From assembly GCF_004193775.1 (NCBI RefSeq), contig NC_041003.1, positions 47,187,611 to 47,251,610 on the forward strand: a stretch of 64,000 bases of DNA. The letters run 5' to 3'. Under the pieces are notes generated by a model. It was given only the letters and a program-made list of their open reading frames with translations, ran no database searches and had not been told where the DNA came from. Positions 10,945 to 22,800 of this stretch are shown in pieces; position 1 is the first letter of the stretch, and each line of letters starts with the position of its first letter. The translations under genes were made by a program, and so were the position numbers. The DNA is from Glycine soja. Its lineage: Eukaryota > Streptophyta > Magnoliopsida > Fabales > Fabaceae.

Positions 10945-11760
10945 TCTCTCTAAATTGATATATTAACAATAATACAATATCTGTTATTATAAAATTATAG
11001 TAATGTTGTAATATTGTTAATTGGAAATTAAATTATAATATTATTTACAATTAATAAAAAAATATTTAAATAATATATCAATAATATTTTTATTACGTCA
11101 GCTAATATACATATTTAAATAATCCTGATTTGCAAAGGCATTTTCATTAGTAAATTTCTCCTAATGGGGTTCATTACACTTCAGCGAATGTACAAATTAA
11201 CGAGTATAGGTTGCATTTTTATTACGTCAAGCATATAAACGAAAGCTTGAAATTGTTACTTTGGTGCAAACCCTAGTTCTTTACTTGGATGTTTATTGAA
11301 TCGTGTACTTATCAGTAGTAAAATGATCAGGATCCAAGTAGCAAATTTGATCAGGTTCGCCATTGTTCCCGGTAAAATGGACAGGCATTTCTAAATTACT
11401 CAATATAGGTCCTCACACACACGTGTGTGTGTGGATATAACAAATTACATATCATACGACATGGTTCGGCCGACAGTGTTTCCACCTTACAATTTACTGG
11501 TCCACTATGTAACAATTTGGGGCCAACATTATCTGTCATAAGTTCCAACTTCCAACTCCCTTCCTCGCACGCAATCTCGATCCCTAAACCAGCCACTCAA
11601 ATCCTATACCCTATAATAGGTGAGATGCAAGACACGCTCCCACGTACCCTCATTCACCTCAAACCCTATAGCAACAAATTAATGCTATTCTCCTTACAAT
11701 CCTAAAATCTCCCTCAAAAACAATAATAGAGAATGGAGGTAATTTTGTACAGCATCACTT

Positions 11761-11801
<41 letters not shown>

Positions 11802-12740
11802 AGGTGTTTCTGTAATTGCCACAGATGCAGGAATATTATCAGGTATAATGTAACAAATATTAGGGAATGTTGAAGGAATTTATTTTAATAAATAATAATG
11901 AATATTCAGTTTTTGTATTGGAGATTAAAATCAATTTGATCATTTGGGTAATATTAAATAATTGATATTAATTTACCCCGTGTCTCATGATATGAAAATA
12001 AAATATAACAAAAAAGATGATTTTGTTTTGTTACTTAATTAACAACCACACTATTAATTACGGAAAGACTTTTAGAATCAGTCATATATTTGACAGACTA
12101 GGATATTTATGGATCATACTCGGACTAAGTGAATAATTCATTTCCAATGAACATTTTACATGTCAATTACATTATAATTTGTTAATTGATTGACCCTTCA
12201 TGTGTACGAGAAAGTTTTGAGTTTTATAATAGTACATATTTCCTTATAGTTAATGCTTTAATTTAGTATCTTTCTTATTTTATTTATAAAAAAATTTACA
12301 AGCTATATACGTCATTAATGCAGTAGAGGGTCTAATACCACGGGAGGAATAATGTGAAAATTCAAATTTTTTTTATATAGATCACGTATATTTTTTGAGA
12401 CATAATCTCATTCGAGTTGGATAGTAACCCGCCGGCTGACCTCAATATGGAGGTGTATTTTAATTATATCAATAAAATTTTTATCAATCAATCATGAAAT
12501 CATAAAAATAAATTTAATATTATATTTTAACTTAAATTCTTAAAATTTATATTTATGAGTCTTATTAATGTTTAACTTTCTCATCTCTTTATATGATGAG
12601 GTTTCATCCTACACTTAAATTTCAACAATTATCAACAATAAACTTCAAACTTAAACTTACGCGTTTCAAGATCAGATTTAACTGTATATTTAAAGGTTAT
12701 TGGTCAATCATACATCATATTTTATTCATCATCACGAATT
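10945..12740. other. No gene recognised; (AT)n at 11765-11799
   Basis: AT-rich intergenic sequence. A roughly 270-bp stretch at 11427-11705 is open on both strands but resembles no family I know. An (AT)n array of about 35 bp lies at 11765-11799. Confidence 0.5.
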
Positions 12741-12909
12741 CCACTTGTGAAATGTTTCTAGTGGTATGGAATGTCGGGAGAAAAGACAGGCATCGTCGCT
12801 AAATATCTATTCATGCCTCTCATAACATGAGATTTTATTCATGAAATATATTGTAACATTATTAAGTACGTAGAACTACATTGCCTCATTATTTATTTGT
12901 GATTCTTAA

Positions 12910-13190
12910 TTATGTTGAGATTGAGCAGCACCTTAAGCATCTTCCCAGTGCATTCTGAAACGCTTGACCTTGGAAGCCACCACCAATATTAGGGAATCCA
13001 CTACCACCAATGCCTGGGATTGCACCACCGAGGTAAACCCCACCAATGACTAGGTAGGATGGAACCACACCAATATAACCACCACCAATATTGCCTGGGA
13101 CAACACCACCAATGAAATTCCCACCAATGCCTGGGATGCTAAGTTTGTTAACATCATGAATACCACCAACTAATTTGGCATCACATGCAA
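12910..13190 (-). pseudogene. GRP-B: glycine-rich exon 2 without acceptor or exon 1
   Basis: The minus-strand frame reads DAKLVGG, then a repeat of about 10 GIGG/GGGxxG blocks and the tail GRCLRCCSIST, equivalent to exon 2 of GRP-D (tail RGCLRCC). Compared with GRP-A, the sequence between the acceptor and DAK (encoding GEVVKETNEEN) is deleted and the acceptor reads GCAT instead of GCAG. No signal-peptide exon was found in the expected place 1-3 kb upstream: that position is occupied by LINE sequence from about 15840. The intron is further split by a solo LTR (13249-14598). The conserved 3' flank is present at 12740-12890. Confidence 0.75.
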
Positions 13191-13248
13191 ACACATCAAC
13201 TCTTCACACATTAACTAACCATTTTGAATAGAAAAATGAATCTTGCAC

Positions 13249-14598
13249 TGTTATGACTTTGGCAAGTGCACCAAATCGTGACAAGTAGTAAAGCTCGGAA
13301 GTCCGAGTATCGTGTCCACAGGGATTTTATTGCACTTTTTCAATACCTCTCAATTTGTAAGTGGGAGTAAAGTAGTAAAGTAGGAATAGTAAAGAGTGCT
13401 ATTACTAAAACAAATAAGTAAAAGGAAAAACAATTGATAGAAATGCCAAGACCAGACAAACCCAATTGGCCTATGATGCATGTAAGTATGATATTCATTA
13501 CCAATGAAATGGTGTTAGTTCTACCCACATCTGTTGACTACTTGCCCCTGATGCCTCACGTTAGCAAGCCTATTTTAACTACCTATCTCCCAAATGCCTT
13601 TGCGAAGATTCAATAATTAAAATGCGTTAAGATTAAGTTCTAGATGTTGCTTAGATGCATGGGCAGTGAGTTATCATTCTATGCCTAGCAATGCTAACCC
13701 AATGATTCTTTTCTTTAGATGTTCTATTAGGTGTTACCCTTTCCCAAGCGTATAACCCCTAAAACTGATGCATGCATTGAATCTTAAATATTATTGAGAA
13801 TTACCCTCTCCCGAGCGATTAAAACCCAAAAAAAGATCTAAGAATGAATGCAAGAATAAAAGAAAAGAAATAGAACAGAAAAACCTGGAATAAATTCCTT
13901 TGCATTGATAACTCTTTAAAGCTCATTGTACATCGTTGGCTTTTTAGGCCTGCCAGGCCCTAGCTAGGGGTTTAGCCACTCATGGCCATTGAGGGCTTAC
14001 AACTGGGGATGAAAGAAAGGCTAGGCTAACAAAACAAAGAATGTAGAGAGGGAAGAAAACTCAGGCTTGGAGTACTGAGAGTGATGTTCTGAGATGGGAT
14101 GATCTTTCCTTGGGACTGCCTCTCTATTTATAGTGGCTGAAGTGGGCTTACGGGCCTTCGTAGTTGCGCTCAGCGCCACACCTCGCGCTTAGCGCGTTCA
14201 GATCGCGCGCTGGGCGCGCCATGCACGCTGGGCCTGTGCTTCTGTTGGATCGGGCGCTGGGCGCCTGTGCGTCTGTTGGATCGGGCGCTGGGCGCCTAGC
14301 TGGGCTTAGCGCGCGTAACGGTTTCTGCCACGCTCAGCGCCTCCAGTTAGTTGCTCGCTTAGCGCCTGATGCGCGCTGAGCGCCCCTATTGGATTGGGCC
14401 TGCTTCAGAATTTTTTCTTTTTTTCTTCCTTTCTGTGCCACTTTTGCTAAATGCAACCTTATTTTTCGTATCTGCAACCAGAAATTCAATTTAAATTAAT
14501 TTTCTCACTTTTAATTATAAATAACTGCTAAATAATTAATTTTAAGCCAAAATTTGACTATTTAACTCTATAAATTCACAATTATTTAGCAGTTATCA
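13249..14598 (-). mobile_element. Solo LTR (1350 bp) with TGCAC target duplication
   Basis: The element begins TGTTATGACTTTGGC and ends GCAGTTATCA, with TG...CA termini, and is flanked by the direct repeat TGCAC (13244-13248 and 14599-14603). Removing it and one TGCAC restores the GRP intron sequence GAATCTTGCACACCCACTA, which matches unit F at about 5255-5275. So the boundaries are confirmed by an empty-site paralogue. The central part at 14155-14390 is unusually GC-rich, with imperfect repeats of GCGCTGGGCGC and GCGCTTAGCGC. The minus orientation is inferred from the similarity of its AT-rich half to the starts of known soybean LTRs. There is no internal coding region or second LTR. Confidence 0.85.
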
Positions 14599-14603
14599 TG
14601 CAC

Positions 14604-15288
14604 ACCCACTATATTAGGTGTATATACTTTGTTAGGAAAGAGAAAGATAAGAGAGGAAAAAAAAGAAAATGATAAATGAGATTGATGAGAAAGAAAAAAG
14701 AATTCAAGTTTAAAGTAGATAAATAATATTCAGTTTAGGGATATAGAAAAAAAAATTTGAAGGTGCCACATGCTAATATAACACCACATATATATACTAA
14801 TGAGCGTCAATTGACCATCTGTCAAACAAATAAGTAATTAGCATATAAGTGACACATGCACGACAATAAGGACAAAAAGTAATAATATTGTATAACTTTT
14901 TAGAGATTAAAATAAAGGAAATTATTTTAAAGGGAAAAAAAATCCAATTTCTGGATTATGTAGGAACTAAAAACATATTAGACATGAAAATTAATAAAGA
15001 AAAAAAACTTAAATATTTTGTAGCTTATGTAATTATATTTTTTTTATTCTTTGTAATTTATTTTTGAATGGTCATTGTAATTTTATTCTTTTTCTCATTA
15101 TTTCGTTTTAACTCCTCAAGTATATCTGTTTTCTCATTATTTTGTTTTAACTCCTCTAGTATATCTATTTTTTTCTAGTCCCTATAATATATTTAGTTTA
15201 TTTTCAATTAGTCCTTGAGAAAAAGAAACAAAAAAGGAAGTAAAAAATAGTTAACAACTTAAAACATAATACATAACATAATAAACTA

Positions 15289-15340
<52 letters not shown>

Positions 15341-15790
15341 TAAACTAAATAAAACAAAACATGTAATATGATAAACTAAAAAAGAATAAAATTTAAATTA
15401 GCATGTTTTACAGTGAAATTATATTAACTTGTGATATGATTTTTGGACCATTTTTAAAGTAGGTCATTAAATTTTATTTTTTATATATATACCATATTAA
15501 ATTGGGTCAAATAGTAATTTCCTGGTTGGACTAGGTCAATGATCAGACAAATTTTTACTACATTGTATTGTATAGGAGAGAAAAAGAAAAATTAAAATTA
15601 AAAAATCTAATTGAGAAAAACAAATAAGCAAAATAGGATTTTTCATTCAATATTTGCTAAAATTCATTCTAGTGGTGGATCCTATTTTTAGCTTTGCACA
15701 TAAAATTAATAATAATATTTTTTATAAACTTAGTTATCATTAATTAAATAACTATTTATTAGAAGTTAAATATTAAAATAATTGTATAAA
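14604..15790 (-). repeat. Rest of the GRP-B intron region, with (AAT)n at 15290-15338
   Basis: 14604-15250 continues the GRP intron, with the same order of AT-rich blocks as the introns of C (19080-19330) and D (24400-24830). A (TAA)n array of about 49 bp follows. A 41-bp tandem duplication (TTTTAACTCCTC-type) lies at about 15095-15175. No exon 1 was found. Confidence 0.5.
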
Positions 15791-15839
15791 ACAAAATCCA
15801 TCCCTTTTAATACATGGGAGGCTCTGTCAATTACTATTC

Positions 15840-17550
15840 TGGAAGAAGAAAACAAGGTAGGTCTAGAGAGATGTAAGAACAATCTCCATGGTAGGTTGTT
15901 GCTCTCCAAAGGGGATTCTTCTCCCAAGATATAGGTTTTGCGCGAACAACTTTCCAAGTTATGGGTGCATCTTGGTCGGTGGCGAATGATCCCTCTTGGC
16001 AAGGGATTCTTTGAGTTCTCTTTTGCTTTTGTGGAGGATTTACGTAAAGTCTTGGCGATGGGTGTTGGGTGAATTGGAGGGGAGTAAACCTTTTATACCA
16101 ATGAGTCATGAGTAATTATATAAGAGAACTTAACACCACACTTTAACTTAAAATCTTAAGATTCAGATCATCTCCTCACTCATATGGTGCTCAACTTTTC
16201 CACTTCGGACTTCACCTCACACTTGTATTCCAACAATCTCCCCTTCAAGTGTGAGTTTCTTCCACATGATAATCTTCTCCTAGGGCGGAAGTCATTATTA
16301 TCCACGAGTATAGCTATTAGAGCTCACATACACTAGGTACTTGCGGTACTTGCACTCTATCCACGGGACACACCATATGGGTCTACCACCAGAAAGACTT
16401 TTGATACAAGGGATCCCCAAGGAAGTAAAGGATCCATCGTCATTGTCTTACTCGTCTGAACTGATCACCTAATCAAACCATCAACTCTGATACCAGTTGT
16501 TGGGTAATTGAGGGAAGTAAATACCAAAAAAATTTACACTAATGAGTCATGAACAACCACATAAGGAAACTTGACACCATACTTTAATCCAAAATCTTAA
16601 GGCTCAGGTTTATGAGTTTTCTTCTCACTTATATGATGTTCAACTTTTCCATTTCAGACTTCACGTACTCCAAGTCTTGGACTTTTAATCGTGGAGCACT
16701 TCGTCTTTTCTTGTGGACTCCAAATTTTCAACACGACTGTGCGACAATCCAATGTAAAATGTTGGTTGAGGATCCATGGCCCTCCTCAAGAATATTGGAG
16801 AGACAATATTTTGTTTGCCATTGCCAGAGGCGTGGGTGTGCCCCTAGCCCTTGATGTGGCCACCACCAATAGAGATTACGGTCACTTTGCTAGAGTTTTG
16901 GTGGAGGTTGACCTAACTCTCCCTTTACGTGAGCATTCTCTGGATAAATGTAGACATAAGCACGGGGTTATTCTTATCCAGCCTAGAGTAAGCAATAAAG
17001 AAGGTAAAGAACAGGGTACGCGAAACTCCTCGAGGGGGGAGAAGCAGATTGCTAAACAATACGTGCCTAAGGGCAGCCATATCATGACTTGCCTATTCCT
17101 ATCCTGGAGCCAGTGCTTTGATCACTCTATCTTTGTTCAAAGTCAACAGAAGGGTGGATACATGGGCAGCTCCCTTATCCTCCTGTGATGAATCGCTCCA
17201 CCCGGAGTCGCCTTCTGGAGATGAATTGGTGATGGATTCCATCAATGAGGCCGTGCAAGTCCAGCAAGATTTGCATGTCCTGGCTAAGACCTGGGGCGAT
17301 ATGGCTCAAGAGGATAGCTGCTTTACTCCTTATCAGAGTCACAGCACACAAAACTTAACAGGAAAAAGGGCAAGAAGGTTTTCTCTTTGCGGGATATCAA
17401 AGCCCAAGGTCGGCGCTGTTTCACACTCGTTGGTATGATGAAAGCTTTATTTTGGAACGCTAGGGGTGTGGCCAACCAGCTCAGGATTTTCTTAAAAAGC
17501 TCTGTACTCACAATCTAGATTTTATGGTTATTGTGGAATGCTAGCCATAG
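15840..17550 (+). mobile_element. L1-type LINE: ORF1 (DUF4283) and start of ORF2, interrupted by a TRIM
   Basis: ORF1 starts in broken form: CKNNLHGRLLLSKGD, LGRWRMIPLGKGFFEFSF, VEDLRKVLAMG (to about 16062). After a TRIM insertion it resumes at about 16675 with SWTFNRGALRLFLWTPNFQ, then W-x-RIHGPPQEYWR, ILFAIARGVGVPL and YGHFARVLVEVDL, the DUF4283 gag-like domain of plant LINEs. ORF2 begins at 17437 with MMKALFWNARGVANQ, the start of the apurinic endonuclease, and frameshifts within 15 codons. Reverse-transcriptase sequence does not follow. An in-frame TAG after PKI and the frameshift near 16735 show it is dead. Confidence 0.8.
16063..16670 (-). mobile_element. TRIM (miniature LTR retrotransposon) nested in the LINE
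   Basis: The left LTR-like copy (16063-16231) begins TGTTGGGTGAATTGG and ends TTGTATTCCAACA. The right copy (16498-16670) begins TGTTGGGTAATTGAGGG and is truncated after a GACTTCAC block. They share the order ACCAATGAGTCATGA / CACATAAG, AAAATCTTAAG and TCAACTTTTCCA. The roughly 265-bp interior carries CTCTGATACCA at its right end, the complement of the TGGTATCAGAG initiator-Met-tRNA primer site, and a polypurine tract complement (ATCTCCCC) at its left end. It has no coding capacity, so this is a reverse-oriented TRIM. No clear target duplication is visible. Confidence 0.75.
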
Positions 17551-17559
17551 TGAGAGCAA

Positions 17560-17852
17560 TGACGAATATCATGTTAGTGACCATGACACTATTCATAACA
17601 CAATTATAATGATAATGATGGAAGTATCGATAACAGTGATTATATTGTTGGTAACGGTTTATAATAGTGATTACTAAGTTAGAAGTATATTAAAATGATA
17701 TAAATTAAATTTTTAATAACTCAACAAAAAAAAAACCACAAGTAGGTTTTTATAAATTTTTTAGATATTTTACCGTTAAATAAAGTTTTTATTTAAATTT
17801 AAAATATTTTAATTTTAATCTTTCATTTTAATTAATGTAATAATTGAGATTG

Positions 17853-17889
<37 letters not shown>

Positions 17890-18350
17890 TTATTCGTGTA
17901 ACTTCAACAATTACTACACTCATTTAGTAATTTGATATATAATATGATTTATATAAATTCAATCATTGTATTATATTTATATATTATTAAAATTATTTAT
18001 TAAATTTTATCAAAATTAAACATTGATAAATAAATAATCAAATGATTCATATTTTTTAATATTTTAAAAATTTATACTATATTAATTTTAATTTATATAA
18101 ATAAGATAACAAATAAATTTCAATTTAAAAATAAATTTTAATAAAATATTACTCAATTCAAATTATTAAATGTTATAATAATTACTTAAATTATGCCAGT
18201 ACCATCTAATCCATATATATAGATAGTAACATTAGAAGTAATAGGCAAGATTTATTATGTGACAAATTATTTTACAGTAGATAATTGAGTTTACTCTTAA
18301 TCTTAATGAGGCAATTAAGCGCAACGAACGACAAAATATATATCCAACAG
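17560..18350. other. No gene recognised; (AT)n at 17855-17883
   Basis: Low-complexity sequence with short GATAATG and AGTGATTA-like repeats at 17560-17690, then AT-rich DNA. Confidence 0.5.
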
Positions 18351-18574
18351 TAATTCTAGTAGTATCCCTGGCGGTAAGAAAGGTCAGAAGAAAAGACAGG
18401 ACTTGCTGTCTATCCATATGTGCCTCTCATAACACGTACCGGATTTTATTCATGAAATATGTTATTATGATAAGTACGTTATGTATCCTCTGATAGCTAG
18501 GGCATCAGCCCATTAATAAAGCAACATCTCTCACTGCAACTCACAACAGCTTGCCTTTACGGCTATCCTCCTCC

Positions 18575-19704
18575 TCAGATGCCACCACCAACACCACCAA
18601 AGCCAGGGTTGTTGAAGCCACCGCCCAAGCCAGGGTTGTTGAAGCCACCGCCCAAGCCAGGGTTGTTGAAGCCACCGCCACCAAAGCCAGGGAAGCCGCC
18701 GCCACCAAAGCCAGGGAAGCCGCCGCCACCAAAGCCAGGGAAGCCGCCGCCACCACCAAAGCCAGGGAAGCCGCCGCCACCAAAGCCAGGGAAGCCGCCG
18801 CCACCAAAGCCAGGGAAGCCGCCGCCACCACCAAAGCCAGGGAAGCCGCCGCCACCACCAAAGCCAGGGAAGCTACCAACACCAAAGCCAGGGAAGCCAC
18901 CACCAAAGCCAGGGGAGCCACCACCAAAGCCACCATAGTTGACCCCACGACCACCAGACAAGCCAGCACCAGTGACTGGAAAGCCACCACCAAGGTAACA
19001 ATTATTATTATGATCAAAAGAATAACATTAAGAAAACCCTTATATTGTAAACGTAACATCCTTTAAATTCAAAGGCTCGGTTAATGAATGTTTTAAGGAT
19101 ATCAAATAAAAATTAATCAATACAAAAGTCTTAAATAATAGAATTTTGTTAATTAGTATATGTAACTACACTTCTTTTTGTTTTTCATTCCTGACTTTTT
19201 TTTTAAATGGTCATCCTATTTTTTTTTTCATTTTGATTCTTTATATTTGGTTTTAGCCCTTAATATGTATTATTTTACTTTTTTATTATATTTCCTGTAA
19301 TTTTTAATTGGTTGGTAATATTTAGTGTATTTTGAATTGGTCTCTTTGATAAAAAAAAATGGATAGAATTGCAAAAGGATAGTTTAGGGGGGGGAAATAA
19401 GAACAAAATTAAAGAAAAAAAAGAAAAGAACATATAATTATAGGACAAAAAACCATATTCAAGCGAATAAAGAAATTAAATCATTAAACGTTTATAACAA
19501 AAATATATTAGTAATATCTTTAGATAAATTTATTATAGTTTAATTACTAACATTCTCTTAATTTAAAATACTGAAGAGAATATGATGCAAAATGATATAT
19601 AGCTCACCCTCTTTCAATTCTCTGGCTGCCACATCTGAGGAGATTAAAATGAGCATGGCCAGAAGGCCTGAAATAAGTAATGCTATCTTCCTCTTCGAGT
19701 CCAT
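18575..19704 (-). CDS. GRP-C: glycine-rich secreted protein with remodelled exon 2 (2 exons)
   Basis: Exon 1 (19704-19608) encodes MDSKRKIALLISG, a hydrophobic core and SSDVAARELKEG, a PF07172-type signal peptide. Exon 2 is best read from 18975 down to the TGA at 18575-18577, using a TTTCCAG acceptor in phase 1; this gives 165 aa. The body is about 125 residues of FPGFGGGGG and FNNPGLGGG repeats. Compared with copies A and D, the acceptor-proximal intron and the conserved VVKE...DAKL start of exon 2 are deleted, so the TTTCCAG acceptor would be a recruited one. The usual Cys tail is cut off by the TGA, but beyond it an out-of-frame remnant encodes CSERCC. The DNA repeat (CCACCAAAGCCAGGGAAGCC) gives long open frames on both strands that are not genes. 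Status: possibly expressed; cell-wall location inferred. Confidence 0.6.
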
Positions 19705-19784
19705 CTTAGTTGAGTAGTAAACTATAATAGATATACTCAAATGAAATATATTTGGTAATGAGAAGATTAGTGGGCATGTATACT

Positions 19785-19794
19785 CTATATATAG
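19785..19794 (-). promoter_or_regulatory. TATA box of GRP-C
   Basis: CTATATATAG followed on the plus strand by GAGGGG, 81 bp upstream of the ATG, as in copies A and D. Confidence 0.6.
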
Positions 19795-19809
19795 GAGGGG
19801 GAGGGAGAA

Positions 19810-22800
19810 GTTGGGACCTTTCTCTTAATTTGCGCCGTAATGTATTAATTCAGTTTTTTCTAGAGTTAAGAACCGCCTTGTTTTTAATCATCTCCAGCTC
19901 GATATGCATCTCCATTTTCAATGGTAAAAAGTTGTAGGCTATGAAATTGAAGCACACAGCAATTATTGTACGTAACTACTTGTATCAACTTGGTATGTGA
20001 GTAGACACCTACATACTGTAGTTTGCTGTCATATATAATATCATTTTTTTATATATATACCATAAGTATAAAATAATTTAAAGGACTAAATTAAATACAT
20101 TTTTTAAGTATTTTCGATTTTTTTTTCTAATTAAGATTAAAATTTTGTTTTAATAATCTATATATATTAGCCTTTCATTAATACGAAGTCTTTAAAAGGT
20201 GGATTACCAAAGTTAAATTTTAATTTTAACAAAAATACGTAAAGAAAACACTTTAAAAACTGTAAGTTTATTAATGAGGTTTAGCCCAACTAGTTAAATA
20301 ATGTCAAAAATGTACCTAAATTATCATTATGATAAATTTATTACTTTTTATAATAATTATTTTAAGAATCATATCAATCGTAATTTATAATTATTAAAAG
20401 ATAATATAAAAAAATTACACTACCAATATACAATTACTAAACTCTTGTTATAAATCCTCGACACTTGAGTTTAATTTCTACAAATAAAAAAATTGTAATT
20501 TTTTTCCAATTTAAATTAGATTTTAATATATATTTTGTCTTTGTAAAATAAGAAAATTTTAGTTTTGATCCTTGTAAAAAAAACTATTTGATTTTTATTT
20601 CTTAAAAAAATCATTATTTTTCCCTATTGTCATGTTCAATTTGTTAAATGTTTATATTTTAATGTAATGTTAGGTGACTATCTTGTGGTGAATTTTGGAT
20701 CCTTAATTAATGGAATAATTTAATTAAATAATAATAATAAAGATAAAAACATATAGGTTAAAATCAAAATTTTAATGTATCTAACCAAATAACTTAGATA
20801 TCTTATAATTATGATCTAGTCATCTCTTGTTTTGAAATTGCTGACTCATTGTCATTGTTGTTGAACTAACCACTTGCCAATTTGCCAAATTCATTAAATC
20901 AAGATGGACAACATTTTCTTAAAAGAATTTTAAACTTTTCTTTGAGGAAATTAAGTTGTGTACGTTGGCATGATCTTCTTTGTAAATATGTTTTAGATAT
21001 CTTACTTTGATCCTTTGGATGATATGTTGAAATTTTAAAATGGATAAAACACTATTTTAATTTCTGAAAGTGTAAAATATGAATAATTTAGTCTCTGAAA
21101 TTTTTAAAAAATCAAAATAAATCTCTAAGATGTAAAATAAACCCTAAACTTAATTACATATTATTACCTTAGTTCTTAAATATAGGTTAATATTATCACC
21201 TAACCACAAGATTTTTAAAATTTTGGAGTAAAATTATTGAGATGCACTATGAGGTACGTTTTTTTTATATATATAATTTTATTACTTTTGAAGATCTAAT
21301 GTGATAACACTAAACTTTTAGGGACTCGAATTTAAATTCCTAACATATATAATATTTATCTACCTTAAATAGTGTACGTTAGGGATCAAACTTAGTGGTT
21401 TTATATTTTAAATAGATTAAAATCAAGGAATTTGTATTTTACCACAATAAAAATTCACTAATTTTACGTAGACTAAAAATAAATATTTCAAATTTTAGGG
21501 GAATAAAAACAAAGATAATTAATAAAATCAAAATAATATATAATTCTTTCAATTATATGTAAAAGGCTGTTGTTAATTACCACCGAATGGATAGATGATG
21601 TGGTGTGGGCAATCAAAACAAAGAAAAACAATTGGGCTTGCAAATACTTATATTGGCTTTTTTTAGGGGACTTATATTGGTTCTTAAGAGTATGAAACAC
21701 TGTCATTTTAATCCAGGAAAACAATAACATTAAAAAATCCAAAAATACAATTTGCTATTTATTTTAGTTTAAAATATTTAAGTAGTTAAGTTTAAGGACA
21801 AAATAATAGCACATACACTTATTTTGAATTTTTTTACTTTCAAAGACTAATTTGATTATTTTTTATTTTTTTTAGGAATTAAAATCGTGGTTCATCCAAA
21901 TATAAAATCAATTAAACTTACGCACGTTGCAATATATTTTCTTCAAAGGTTGTTTTTCCATATTCTTCATTGTGATTCCTCTTAAATATTTTATACAGTA
22001 CAACTTCAAAATTCATTTTAGAGCTGCTACTTTAATAAAGTCGTCATTTACGTATACGACTCAAACTAGTTTTTTAACGCACAAAAAACTAATTATTTAA
22101 CACAAAATCATATATGGTCTTGAATAATGAATATTACAGGTAAATTATTTTTCATTAGAAATTTCTCAATCCTAATCAACATTAATTAGTAAATAATTTT
22201 TATTATTTTACATGAAGTCCAGTACGGAAAATACTTGTCTCAGTGTGTGTGTATATATATAAGAACCCAAGTTAAATTTTCATTTTTTTAAGACAAAATT
22301 GTGGCTGAGTCGTTTGATAGATTCTGATATAAATTCAACCGCGTCCTATATTTATTCTTGGCAATTACCTCGCTCTTCCTCCAACAGACTCCTCTGACAT
22401 GCCACAATATTGTCAACTCGATAGATTTCATCAACCAACTTGTTAATTTGTGTGTCCCCAGGTTCCCGAAGACCTCCACTCCACATTCCACTTCCTTTCC
22501 TTTAACTTAATTGAAGCCATCCCAACGGCCAAAGTTTTTAAAGATGGAAGCATGTCTAGGCTTATTGTCTGTCTTCACCCTAAATTGGAACCTACAGTAG
22601 AAAAATGTGGAATGTGGTGAAATTTCATAGTAGAATACATATACCTAAGTCCTAATATAAGAAACTTCTTCGATTTAGTTAATTACTCTTTACAAAAGGA
22701 CACAATTTTTAAAAGGAAAATACCATTTGCATGCAGCGTTGTCTATCTTCACCCTAAATTGAAACCTATAGTAGAAAAATGTGGTGAAAATTCTATATAT

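Noticed and set aside
11396..11705. Open frames on both strands around an ACACACGTGTGTGT palindrome
   Set aside because: No recognisable family, no splice partners, and the frames overlap on opposite strands; likely chance.
14164..14379. GC-rich open frame (Ala/Arg/Gly-rich, 71 codons)
   Set aside because: It lies inside the solo LTR and follows its GCGC repeats; not a gene.
18551..19066. Plus-strand long open frames (Pro-Lys and Ala-Arg repeats) opposite GRP-C
   Set aside because: They are mirror frames of the GGN-rich repeat of GRP-C; no splice or promoter context supports them.
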